Positions 46,566 through 57,385 are shown, counted from the first letter of the stretch. The stretch is 64,000 nucleotides of DNA from Symbiodinium natans (GCA_905221605.1 CAJNDS010002068.1:87001-151000); one strand, 5' to 3'. The notes: a model not told the origin generated them from the sequence alone. Program-made: numbers and translations.

Positions 46566-47093
46566 CAAGGGCCCTATTTAAGGGCCCCATGTGAAGGACC
46601 CATGCAACCACTCTTCGACTCACTACGGCACTTCGGGGCTTAGGGTTTACTGTCCTGGGCCCCCAAGTGTGGGAGCGCACCGACGTCTTTCTTATCCTAT
46701 ATGAAACCCTAAACCCTAAACCCTATGTACGAACTGGAAAAGATAATGAAGCGCACCTCCCAGATGAAGAACAGGACAATAGGGTTCTTGGGAGTTCTTA
46801 GGTATCTTTTATTCTTCCCCCGGGGGTTGTTGTAATTCCTTAGAATATAGAGCTCTCAGAAACCTCGTTCAGCTTGCGACGGATCTATCCCAGCTCTGTT
46901 CGAAGGCTGATACGAACAGACTGCACCTCAGCACCTTCACCCTAACCCTAAACCCTAAACCCTAAACCCTAAACCCTAAACCACATGACCACTCTGAGGA
47001 TGCATCCGCCGCTTCGTCGGTGAGTCGGGCCGCCTCGCAACGCCTCAGCTCGAGGCTCCATGCCCGAGTGGAGATGCTGTGGCACGTTGTCCC

Positions 47094-47250
47094 CTAAACC
47101 CTAAACCCTAAACCCTAAACCCTAAACCCTAAACCCTAAACCCTAAACCCTAAACCCTAAACCCTAAACCCTAAACCCTAAACCCTAAACCCTAAACCCT
47201 AAACCCTGACCCTAAACCCTAAACCCTGAACCCTAAACCCTAAACCCGAA
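47094..47250. repeat. Interstitial telomeric array (CCCTAAA)n
   Basis: About 22 units, nearly perfect, with two CCCTGA variants near the right end. Confidence 0.9.
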
Positions 47251-47758
47251 ACACTAGATTTTTCCTTTTGTGAGGCACTTGCAGCGAGGTCGTCCGCAAA
47301 TGGCCCTCCTATTCCGAAGAAGGGACATAGACATCACTAACCTCCAACAGCCCAAGCCCCCCCGATGCATGCCTAGACTGCCTCAAGACGCCTAAGGGTT
47401 TAGCGTCTCAAGTACGGGCTCTTGGTTTAGGGTTAACGTTTAGGGTTTAGGGTATAGGGGCGGGTCCCTTGTTATATAACCCTTATACACACTGTACGTT
47501 CTAATTGCCCATACTTCGGATCCCTATAAACAAGGGTACCGGACCACACCAAGTGCCGACGGTTCCAACCTTAGAAAGTTACTAAACCCCAAACCCCAAA
47601 CCCCAAACCCTAAACCCCAGTGGCCCCACCCAATCAGGATTTGTGTTCCGGGCCGTCCGGATGCACCGGAGCACGTAGCAAAGTGAGCTCAGCCTGTGCA
47701 GCCTCCGGGCAGTGAACAACAAGGGCTGTGTCAAATTTAAGGGTGGAAGGGCCGGCTG

Positions 47759-47955
47759 AGGGTTTAGGGTTTAGGGTTTAGGGTTTAGGGTTTAGGGTTT
47801 AGGGTTTAGGGTTTAGGGTTTAGGGTTTAGGGTTTAGGGTTTAGGGTTTAGGGTTTAGGGTTTAGGGTTTAGGGTTTAGGGTTTAGGGTTTCGGGTTTCG
47901 GATTTCGGGTTTCGGGTTTAGGGTTAAGGGTTTGGGGTTAAGGGTTCAGGGTTTA
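47759..47955. repeat. Longest interstitial telomeric array (TTTAGGG)n
   Basis: About 27 units. Perfect for the first 130 bp, then variants (TTTCGGG, TTTGGGG, TTAAGGG, TTCAGGG) accumulate toward the right end. Confidence 0.9.
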
Positions 47956-49719
47956 GGCTATGTTGAAGGAGTGCAACGGCCCTGGGAGCGTCCAGCATAA
48001 GCTTCCTTCGCCCTTCACCTAATGCTCCGCCAGGACCAGCAGGTTACCGGCTGAAACCCAAAAAAACCTCAACCTAAAACCTAAAACCTGAACCCTAAAC
48101 CCTAAACCCTAGATCTTGTCTGAGAGGGCTAGAATGTCAGGGTTGGGCTGTTGACTTTCGGTAGGTAGACCCTCTTCCCCCACCCCCCGCCCCCAACCCC
48201 GGAACAATCGAAGTCCAAGCTGATGATCGGCCCTCTTTAGATGGTCACCCGGCTTCTATATGACTTTACAAGGGATGAGGTTGTATGAAGGTTGACAAAA
48301 AGAATGAATCAGAATGAACAACTACAGCCTGGGGGTTTGAGGTCTAAGACTTTGAACACACTTGAAGAACCTGTCAGCCATAGGCTTTAGGGCTTCGGGC
48401 TTAGGGAGATGATTGGCCATCAATGACCCACGGCGTGGCCATCCACAGCCCGTCCCCCCCCCCCCCCCCCCCCGCGCAACATGTAACATAAAGCTCTCCA
48501 CGCCTCTAACCTTCTCTCCAGGTCGGAGGTGTAACGGTTCCTGGCAGCGCACTTCAGTGGTGCTAGCCCTTCAATGACTTGCAGCAGCTGCAGTCCTAAG
48601 TGTCAAGTACAACTAGCCGCTTCAGAAGGAGCTGCTACTTCAGGCACCCTGCAGCATGACCGGAAGAAATCACATGTTATAAATACCTAGGCCTCACCCA
48701 AACCCGAACCACAACCCTAGAACCCCTCCGTAGTTGTCACATCAGCTCCAGTACAATAAGGGGGGCGGGGGAGCTTAACATCCATCTTGGGAAGTGATTC
48801 ATCCGTAGCAGTGGATGGCATTGCAAGCCCTTGCCTCGTGTTACAACCCTTGTCATGCCAGGTGCTTCCGGGGCCAACCAAACCCTTTTGACCCGCAGCC
48901 ATATCTACAGCAAAGGGGTTTAGGGTTTAGGGTTTATAGGGTTTATCAGCGATCTGACAGCATGCTCCGACAAACTCTCCCAGCCTCAGTTGAAGCTCGT
49001 GCTGTAGACTCTCTGCGCGGTAACGCTCACCTCAGTCATCGTGTCATGGCTCGAGCTTGGGCTGGGCAAAGTATGAAGAAGGGCGTTTGCTAGCCAATCA
49101 CTCGTGGCACCCAATCTATACGTACTCACCTAGATCCCTCAGAGCTCCGTATGTATGTATAGTATATATATATATAATGCACACACACACACACCAAAAC
49201 ACATTGAGATTACGATCTCCGCTTCAGATTCAAGCAGGGAGCGGGACAGACCCAGAGCTTAGATGCACTGAAACCTACAACTTATGTTTGGTAAATGAAG
49301 GCTATCACCTTTTTTGGACCGTTCCTTTGGACATGCTTGTCGCGTGGGATGTACATGGCTGGCCTATCACGTGCATGCACAGGCCTCGGATTGTATGCTG
49401 GTGTGCATATGCATGTGCAGCTTGCAGGATACACCATAGGGTGGAAAGGTGCTGGTGACCGAGCGGAAAGACCCCAACATTCTATACCAAGGTCCAGCCA
49501 ACAAAATCTCAAAACCGAAGCCAACCCCTGAATTTCTTTTCTCAACCTCAGCCCCAAAACTCTCCACCACCTGGAGCTAAGCAGCTAAACACACCTAACA
49601 CGCCGGGGACCCCAGACGCTGAAGGCGCCAGCGAAGGGCCCGTGCCTTCACTTTTCAGAGCTCGGAAGTAAGATAAAGCTCTCAAGCCCTATCTCAAACC
49701 CTTTAGAAAGAGTTTCAAG

Positions 49720-50116
49720 ATGCAAGCGCATTGTGCAATAGCAAACGCCCTGAGGAACCCAGGGTTTAGGGTTTAGGGTTTAGGGTGCTGGAGAGCCTCC
49801 ACCGCATGTCGCAAACAGCGCCATCGCTGCGCAAAGGCCTTGGTCAGGAAAAAAATCGGAAGATTTCAGGATGGGCGACTAGGCCCTATAATCCCCATAA
49901 TCAACCCTATAAAGGGGTTTATGGTTTAGGGTTTAGGGCTAATGGGCCCTATAATCCCCATAATCAACCCTATAAAGGGCCTTTTTTAAGGGGAGCTATA
50001 GGGTATAATAGCCCATCCCAATTTGCATGAAGACCGAGGCAAGCCAGTTTCAACGCACAATCCAAAGCAGCCGTGAGGACCAAAAATACCTTGGCATGAA
50101 AGCCCCCCATACTTGA
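49720..50116 (+). CDS. Complete small three-exon gene model: 20-nt telomeric intron and MITE intron
   Basis: ATG at 49720, although the frame is open further upstream. Exon 1 (49720-49763) reads MQAHCAIANALRNP and ends phase 2. Intron 1 (49764-49783) is only 20 bases of telomeric repeat. Exon 2 (49784-49874) reads VLESLHRMSQTAPSLRKGLG then QEKNRKISGW, phase 0. Intron 2 (49875-50011) is a family B MITE with GC-AG borders. Exon 3 (50012-50116) reads PIPICMKTEASQFQRTIQSS then REDQKYLGMKAPHT and TGA. Total 240 nt, 79 codons plus stop, all in phase. The family is unknown. A 20-nt intron is extremely short, so intron 1 may instead be a recent disruption. Confidence 0.45.
49867..50020. mobile_element. 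MITE family B, double-unit copy inserted in a gene
   Basis: Starts CAGGATGGGCGACTAGGCCC and ends ATAATAGCCCATCCC. The core (ATCCCCATAATCAACCCTAT) occurs twice, with a short TTTAGGG stretch between. The central part can be spliced in the plus-strand gene with a GC donor and AG acceptor. Confidence 0.7.
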
Positions 50117-50119
50117 GGC

Positions 50120-52020
50120 TCATTGCTTGTTAGGACACCCAGGATGTTGAAGTACGGTACCCACCTGAAGCTGAGCTGGTCGCATTATCTCCTTCTGCAG
50201 AGCTCCCCGTGAAGTTCTGCAAGTACGCACGATTGTCCTGGCAGCCAGGGCATCAAGACTTCCCAGATGCTGTCAACCAAGCCTGCGCGGAACATGCGGA
50301 TCGCATCGTTTCACCCAAACGGGGCGAGTTAAACTAAATTTTAAAGCCTCGACTGACTTACGCTCCGAAGTCTCCGGCGTCCTTGGGGTCCGGATCGTCT
50401 GAGCCGGCCTCCGTGCCAGTCTTTCGACTGATCGGGCTCACCGGACTCTGTGACGCTGGATCGCCTGGAAGTGTTTGGGGTGAGGTTCAGGCGTTGAGAG
50501 ACTCAGTGTTTCCCCCTGCGGAAACCGGAGGTTTTATCACAGCCATCGCAGTAAGATTGCAAGCGGCTAAATTGAGTTCTGCCAGTGCTGAGGCAGTCGC
50601 CTGTCCGTGAGAAGAACTGCTTACAGTATTACGGCATCCATTGGTGGAAGAACTTCAGGGTTTAGGGTTTGGGGGGCTTAAGGCTCATCGAACAGTACCA
50701 GTACCATCAGCCCCAATCAAACCGGAATACGGGATTCAAAGCAAGACCAAAACACATAGAGCTCCTCAACCCTACCAGCCGTACCAACAACTTAAGAGAC
50801 CAAGAGGCTGCAGCTCGTCTGCCGGGAGGGGCGTGCCTCGAGTGTTTAGAAGAAGCTTGCATGAGCATTTCTATGCCTGCAGCTGCCTACGTACAATTTG
50901 TCTTTCTCTTGCTACCCTTCCTGTAGTCAAACTCCAGCCAAAAACTCTATAAACTGCCAACACCCCGCCCCCCCTCCCGGCGACCGCCCAGAAATGCGAC
51001 GGATCGGGGCTCCCCGACGCACCCCGCATGCCCCGCGCCTCACGGCTCACACTGAGGAGGTGGGCCTTCTCCAAGGCCTGGAGCTCAGAACAGCGCAGAG
51101 GCAGAAAAGTGGTGCGACGAGTACTTCCAGATGCGCTGGCGGCGGGAAGCCCTGCGATGTCCTGGGAAGCCTTGCAAGACCCTGCCGGAGAAGAGTACAC
51201 TTGTACTGGTTTACTGGTTTACCCAGCTACCGGGCCTACAGTTATGTGAGCGACTGCTCATGGACGCAACATGAGGGGTGTCGCTTGTCAAGTGTTCCCA
51301 TCGGTTTACAGGGCTTTAGCATCAATCATCCACGCTGGATGTCTGCAGGTGTCGCTTTGGGAAAAAATCAAGGCTATAGCACACCCAACGGCTCACTAAC
51401 TTAGGGGTGTCGCTTTTCAAGTGTTCCCATCGCTTTACAGGGTTCTGGGCATTCGTGTCCATCCCTTACTTACTTGAATGGCTTGCTCGTGTGGGTGACG
51501 CTGTTCATTGAACCGTGCGGCTGCTTAGGAATTGACAACTTGTGGGACAAACAACTGGGTGTTCGGCGGTTAAGGCTCAAGGGTCCGACTGGGAAGGTGT
51601 TGGAGCTGCTTCGAAACAAGAGATATTGGTGTCCTGGGCGACGAATCACCTTCCTCCTCCCGAGATATCGGGCTTGCGCGGAATGCTCTTGGGGTTGCGG
51701 CGTTTTGGAAGTTAACGGTATTTCCCAAAATCGGGGTACCCCTTGTATACCCCAAATAGAATAGAATCCCCTGAAAGGTACCACCCCAAAAAGGGTACCG
51801 AACCCCTAAACCCTAAACCCTAAAACCTAAACCCTAAACCCTAACCCTAAACCCTAAACCTTAAACCCCACCTCCTCCTGTGCCAGGAGCATCTCCTCGA
51901 GGCAGCGCAGCGTCTCGGCGGCGCTCTGTGCCAAGGCCTTGAACAAAGAGACGCTTTCTCTGGGGTGTGTTTAGGGTTTAGGGTTTAGGGTTCAGGGTTT
52001 AGGGTTTAGGGTTTAGGGTT
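50120..52020. other. No firmly supported gene
   Basis: Contains open segments on both strands near 50400-50610 and 50890-51250, a direct repeat (AGGGGTGTCGCTTGTCAAGTG / AGGGGTGTCGCTTTTCAAGTG, near 51273 and 51402), a family-D-like element near 51715-51800 and telomeric arrays at 51804-51868 and 51968-52020. Confidence 0.4.
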
Positions 52021-52092
52021 TCACATGATTCAAACTTGCATCAAATATTCGAATCCTTTCCAAACCTGTCATGCGAGCATTGCTTGCCAAGA

Positions 52093-52363
52093 AGGGGGGG
52101 GGGGGAGGGGGGGGGGGGAGGGGGGGGGGGGGGGAGGAGGGGGGGGGGGGAGGGGGGGGGGGAGGGGGGGGAGGGGGGGGGGGAGGGGGGGGGGAGGGGG
52201 GGGGGGGGGGAGGGGAGAAAGGGGGGGGGGAGCGGGGGGGGGGGAGGGGGGGGGTGAGGGGGGGGGGGGGGGAGGCGGGAGGGGGGGGGGAGAGGGGGGG
52301 GGGGGGTAGGTGGGGGGGGGGGGGGGGTGGGGGGGTGGGGGGGGGGTAGGGAGGGGGGGGGGG
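52093..52363. repeat. Homopurine G/GA tract
   Basis: 270 bp of G-runs separated by single A residues, with a few GTG and GCG interruptions toward the right. It resembles 22012-22460. Long Gly/Arg or Pro frames here are artefacts. Confidence 0.9.
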
Positions 52364-52399
52364 CCACCGCCCAACATTTTGCACATGGTTATCCCGCGC

Positions 52400-54060
52400 A
52401 AGCTTGCTTTGACCCCCCCCCCCAAACCTCCGCACTTTATTTTATGTATTTCTAAGCCTCTAAGCGGTGCAAGCTTGCTTTGTACAGAACGTCAGTCCAT
52501 GAAGGGGACTTGCATTTACCAACACAAGAATCAGAACCGGTTGTGTCCATGTTTTTGTTTGTTTGCTTTTGTTTCTTTTGTTTTTTTTTGCAATCTGTCC
52601 GTCTTTGCATGTCGACGACGTAGAGATTTCCCAAACCAAATATAGAGAACGTACAGGCATAGAGAGAAAACAGAGGAACCTTCTTGGGTCCCATCTTCCT
52701 TGTGATGGTTGGTGCAAGCATCAGGGCTCAAGCGTGATGTGTCAGTTGCGTGATATTACATACAGCATGTTTAATATTTCCTTGTCCTTTGACTGCAAGA
52801 TAATCAGAAAAGATCGTGGGTCTTTAATGTCTCCATGGTTTTTGGATGCAAAATGCCATTCACAATGGGTTTTGTTTATACCAGTATAGCGGATGCAAAA
52901 TGGGAAAGACTTCATCGCGGTTCTGGCTCGAGGCTCGCTATCCTTTAGTAGGAAACCTCGACTTCCTCTCCTGAGTCGATTGTGTCCGTCTCCCGCCCCA
53001 GCAGAGGGTAAACCCTAAACCCTAAACTCTAAACCCTAAACTTTAAGCCCTAAACCCTAACCTGAGATGCAGATCTGAGTGCTTGGACGTCATTCGAAGG
53101 CCGAGGCGGTGGGAGCCTGGGCTGGAGAGGGTTTTGGGTTTAGGGTTTAGGGTTTAGGGTTTAGGGTTTAGGGTTTAGGGTTTAGGGTTTAGGGTTTTGG
53201 GTTTAGGGTTTAAGGTTCAGAGCTTGTCGCCGGCCAACAAGGGACCCTCATCTTCCTAAGCCCGAAACCCTTACTTTAAGGGTGCCGTACTCTGAGATAC
53301 ACTAGTACCCAAAAGGGGCCCTTATTGCCCTAAGCCCTAAACCCTAAACCCCAACCCCTAAACCCTTCTGGTGATTTCAGCTTCTGTTGGAGGCCCCGAC
53401 GCATCTGCCGAGTCCTCGAACTCTTCGAAGCCCAGCCTCTCACCGCCCCTCAGCGCTCCACGAGACTTCTTCGGGTTTAGGGTTTAGGGTTTAGGGTTTA
53501 GGGTTTAGGGTTTAGGGTTTAGGGTCTTTGATCGGGTACAGGGGCTGCAGTTGAGGCTCTGGCTTCAGCAGTTTGAGGGGTCTATAGGGCTCGGTTTCGG
53601 GTTTGGAGGCACCGGCGGAAACACGAGAGAGCTGACGCTATAGCCGTTGACATGAGAAGTTAGTCTTGAAGGTTCTGAACTGCCGCAGACAAATCTGGAA
53701 ACCCATGAACATAAACCCTAGACCCGCAGTCCTACAAGTATGTGAACAAAACTGCGTGTCTGGAGTTGCAAGCACCACCTCCTCAAACCCTAAACCCTAA
53801 ACCCTAAGTAAACCCTGTAACTTCGGAGTTGTACTTGACGTTCCCTGAACTTGACGGCATGGCAACTCCCGAACAGCCTTGTGCAACTCGAGACCATGAG
53901 CCTCCTAAACCCTAAACCCTAAACCCTCAACCCTAAACCCTAGACCCTAGACCCTAAACCCGGGAAGCCCAGCAGCGCCACCATGCGAAAAGTGGACCAA
54001 CACAAACCTGCAACGATGCAGTGGCCTGGACGGAGCTGCACTCGGAGAGCCTCGGCCAGG
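52400..54060. other. No supported gene; telomeric arrays and AT-rich sequence
   Basis: Telomeric arrays lie at 53009-53060, 53140-53215, 53335-53365, 53474-53525, 53787-53815 and 53908-53960. The last of these is the final telomeric array in the window. Confidence 0.45.
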
Positions 54061-54061
54061 A

Positions 54062-54168
54062 CCCCCCTGGTTCTTAGTAGGGAATGAGGGCATGATTGTC
54101 CTAAATTTTAATATATATATATATATGTATATATATATATGTATATATATATATGTATATATATATAT
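54062..54168. mobile_element. Family E element, left end, running into (TA)n
   Basis: CTGGTTCTTAGTAGGGAATGAGGGCATGA leads into a long (TATA/TATG)n tract. The inverted partner is at 62533-62575. The internal motif GTAGGGAATGAGGGCATGAG also occurs twice near 57598-57680, and a complete small copy lies at 36020-36110. Confidence 0.55.
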
Positions 54169-54493
54169 GGTCACACCCCCCCCCATGATCCATATGTATC
54201 CTTTTCTTGCTTGTCCTTCTGCACCTGTGCTTATTTGCACATATGGTTGATGTGAAAAAAACACCGGTATTTACGATACTTTCGTGTCTTGCCATGTCTG
54301 AAGCTACAACTTGCTATTGATTATCTACACTTTTAAACAACAGAAATCTACAAACAGAATCCGTTTCTGGATTTGGTTTTGTGTGGTTTGCTAATCTCTG
54401 TTATTCACTCTATAGTAGCTTCCAATATACACCTTCTTGAACTTCAACAATATTCATTGATTAGATAAATATTACCTTATAAACCATTGTATA

Positions 54494-55140
54494 ATGCATG
54501 AACATAAAAGAAGAGATGAAGGGGTTTCAAATAAAGCACCTAACACAAGAAGCAGACTACATAATGAAGTTAGAGACGAATTCGCAAAGACAGAGACATT
54601 CTTAACGGACACGCAAGGACTTAAATTAGCGTATGAGAATCCTGACGGGATATATCAAAAATGGTTCTATTTTATACATTGCTGGGACTAAAAGCTGTAG
54701 AGATGTTTATGGTGATTGAAACCTTCCTTTATATAAGACGCAACTGACTCAGTGTTATAAAGATGTAGATAAGTTCATTCAAGATGGTTTTATTGAAATA
54801 GACGGTTAAAGAAAAGAAGAAACTGGAATTTCTGGTATTGTAAGTCACAGTTCAGGTTCAGCATCGGGACAACAAATAAACAATGATTATGGGAATGTAT
54901 TCAGAAGTCGTAGCTATGGTTCTCCTTATGTATCAGGACAACGACCAGAAGACACTGGGACAAAACATATGAATACGGAAAGTAGAAGACCCCGTTAGTA
55001 TGTTTGAAAAAGGAAGTATAACATCAAAGAAATCAACATTAGACCCTCTACAAAAACATCCTTATGAAGATATAGGCAATATTAAAAACAAAGCAGGACA
55101 TCTACCTATAACCGAAGAAGAGTTTTTAACAACAGTTTGA
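54494..55140 (+). pseudogene. Lipase-like pseudogene of viral type
   Basis: Three broken frames follow one another as one protein would. The first is 54494-54691 (AKTETFLTDTQGLKLAYENP, DGIY). A frameshifted part from about 54663 (SILYIAGTKSCRDVYGD, then LPLYKTQLTQCYKDVDKFIQ) has in-frame stops. It continues as SHSSGSASGQQINNDYGNVF, RSRSYGSPYVSGQ and finally 55000-55140 (MFEKGSITSKKSTLDPLQKH, PYEDIGN). This order (LY-AGTK-RDVYDD, a GHSLGGS-type nucleophile region, then YGSP and MF) is that of class-3-lipase-like proteins common in Polinton-like and related large DNA viruses. The nucleophile motif is degraded (HSSGSA), and at least two frameshifts and two stops are present, so it is inactive. 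Confidence 0.5.
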
Positions 55141-55160
55141 TGCCATAATCATTTCATAAG

Positions 55161-55440
55161 AAAGCAACAACATACGAACAAATAGAGACATCGAAGATAG
55201 AGAAGCAATTTAAACAACATGCTTACGAAGAGATAAGAAAGTTAGTTGAGAATAATTAAGTAGATGAAGCAGTTAAGCAGGTGAAAGGTAGGAAGAAGAA
55301 TAATAGTAAGACACTTCATATAGTTTTGAATTACTTGATTGAATACAAGTTGAAGGTATGTATATGTAATCAAATTATCTATGCTATTTATATATCATGG
55401 AAACTTTTAGTCCCGCAGATATCCTCATTGATAGTTTAAG
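55161..55440 (+). pseudogene. Small viral-type frame, broken, unknown function
   Basis: The frame reads KATTYEQIETSKIEKQFKQH, AYEEIRKLVENN, a TAA stop, then VDEAVKQVKGRKKNNSKTLH and IVLNYLIEYKLKV. It is Lys/Glu-rich and AT-rich like its neighbours. It lies just upstream of the capsid-like fragment and overlaps its start. No firm family assignment. Confidence 0.4.
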
Positions 55441-55640
55441 TTTTCTTTGACACAAAGGTAGTTCTTATGTTAATTGTCAAGGGTTTAAGACCAAAACGAT
55501 TGTTGGATTTAAACCATTGCGTGGCCTCTTCTCACAAGTTAGATATTTGCCGTCAAAAAATATGGGAAACTTACCAATTGAAATAGAATTGGTAACTAAT
55601 GCTACTAATTGTATCAATTACCGCAGTCAGAATATCAAGA
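55397..55640 (+). pseudogene. Polinton-like-virus major capsid protein fragment
   Basis: From ATG at 55397 the frame reads METFSPADILIDSLSFL, a TGA stop, then GSSYVNCQGFKTKTIVGFKP, LRGLFSQVRYLPSKNMGNLP and IEIELVTNATNCI. The succession GFKPLxGLxxQxxYLPxxxxPIEIELxLV is the kind seen in the first jelly-roll of major capsid proteins of Polinton-like viruses and virophages. That is a family-level judgement from memory, not a search result. The frame runs straight into the satellite array at about 55645, so more than half of the usual gene is missing. One in-frame stop shows decay. Confidence 0.5.
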
Positions 55641-55644
55641 GATT

Positions 55645-57385
55645 TCGGGAAAACTCGAGCCGGCTCGAATTTTCCGAAAAATCTCCAGGCACCAGGTCAC
55701 CACAACTCGAGCAGGCTCGAATTTTCCAAAAAAAACCTACATTCTGTCATCTATGAGACCTTGGGGTCACACAGCCATGGTTTCAGCATATTTTTTAGAA
55801 AATTCGAGCCGGCTCGAATTTTCCGAAAATTCTTGAAGCTCCAGGTCTCGAAAACTCGAGCAGGCTCGAATTTTCCAAAAAAAACCTAAATTATGTCATC
55901 TATGAGGCCTTGGGGTCACACAGCTATGGTTTCAGCATTTTTTTTTAGAAAACTCGAGCCGGCTCGAATTTTCCGAAAATTCTTGAAGCTCCAGGTCTCG
56001 AAAACTCGAGCAGGCTCGAATTTTCCAAAAAAAGCCGAACTTTCAGGATCTACCGGGCTGCTGGAGCCATAGATCCTGAAATTTAGGTTTTTTGGAAAAT
56101 TCGAGCCTGGTCGTGTTTGGGCGACCTACTGTGTCAGTTTTTTTTGGAAAATTCGAGCCGGCTCGAATTTTCCGAAAATTCTTGAAGCTTTAGGTCCCAG
56201 AAACTCGAGCAGGCTCGAATTTTCCAAAAAAAACCGAACTTTCAGGATCTACCGGGCTGCTGGAGCCATAGATCCTGAAATTTAGGTTTTTTTTGGAAAA
56301 TTCGAGCCTGGTCGTGTTTCGGCAATCTACTGTGTCAGTTTTTTTTGGAAAATTCGAGCCGGCTCGAATTTTCCTAAAATTCTTGAAGCTTTAGGTCCCA
56401 GAAACTCGAGCAGGCTCGAATTTTCCAAAAAAAACCTAACTTTCAGGATCTACCGGGCTGCTGGAGCCATAGATCCTGAAATTTAGGTTTTTTTTGGAAA
56501 ATTCGAGCCTGGTCGTGTTTCGGCAATCTACTGTGTCAGTTTTTTTTTGGAAAATTCGAGCCGGCTCGAATTTTCCTAAAATTCTTGAAGCTTTAGGTCC
56601 CAGAAACTCGAGCAGGCTCGAATTTTCCAAAAAAAACCGAACTTTCAGGATCTACCGGGCTGCTGGAGCCATAGATCCTGAAATTTAGTTTTTTTTTGGA
56701 AAATTCGAGCCTGGTCGTGTTTCGGCAATCTACTGTGTCAGTTTTTTTTGGAAAATTCGAGCCGGCTCGAATTTTCCTAAAATTCTTGAAGCTTTAGGTC
56801 CCAGAAACTCGAGCAGGCTCGAATTTTCCAAAAAAAACCTAACTTTCAGGATCTACCGGGCTGCTGGAGCCATAGATCCTGAAATTTAGGTTTTTTTTGG
56901 AAAATTCGAGCCTGGTCGTGTTTCGGCAATCTACTGTGTCAGTTTTTTTTGGAAAATTCGAGCCGGCTCGAATTTTCCTAAAATTCTTGAAGCTTTAGGT
57001 CCCAGAAACTCGAGCAGGCTCGAATTTTCCAAAAAAAACCTAACTTTCAGGATCTACCGGGCTGCTGGAGCCATAGATCCTGAAATTTAGGTTTTTTTTG
57101 GAAAATTCGAGCCTGGTCGTGTTTCGGCAATCTACTGTGTCAGTTTTTTTTGGAAAATTCGAGCCGGCTCGAATTTTCCTAAAATTCTTGAAGCTTTAGG
57201 TCCCAGAAAGTCGAGCAGGCTCGAATTTTCAAAAAAAACCTAACTTTCAGGATCTACCGGGCTGCTGGAGCCATAGATCCTGAAATTTAGGTTTTTTTGG
57301 AAAATTCGAGCCTGGTCGTGTTTGGGCGACCTACTGTGTCAGTTTTTTTTTGGAAAATTCGAGCCGGCTCGAATTTTCTAAAAAA
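55645..57385. repeat. Palindrome-rich satellite, 201-bp unit
   Basis: The marker ACTGTGTCAG occurs at 56128, 56329, 56530, 56732, 56933, 57134 and 57333, giving a unit of 201 (199-202) bp. Two shorter diverged units of about 149 bp precede it (TCATCTATGAG at 55747 and 55896). Each unit holds a perfect 28-bp palindrome made of GGAAAATTCGAGCC and its complement. It also holds a second hairpin whose arms run from CAGGCTCGAATTTTCC through AGGATCTA with a 17-base loop (CCGGGCTGCTGGAGCCA). It is not protein-coding. Confidence 0.9.

Larger units (their letters stand above)
46570..49700. other. No firmly supported gene; dense telomeric arrays
   Basis: Arrays lie at 46708-46726, 46941-46982, 47094-47250, 47430-47460, 47582-47620, 47759-47955 and 48080-48115, with a C-run at 48456-48473. 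A short plus-strand segment after TTTATCAG at about 48950 (SDSMLRQTLPASVEARAVDS) ends at a donor (GCGCG then GTAACG) and may be an exon. Confidence 0.4.

Noticed and set aside
47759-47955. A true chromosome end
   Set aside because: The array is internal, flanked by unique sequence on both sides, and arrays of both orientations surround it.
55645-57385. CRISPR-like array
   Set aside because: Units are 201 bp with no unique spacers, and the context is eukaryotic. It is a satellite.
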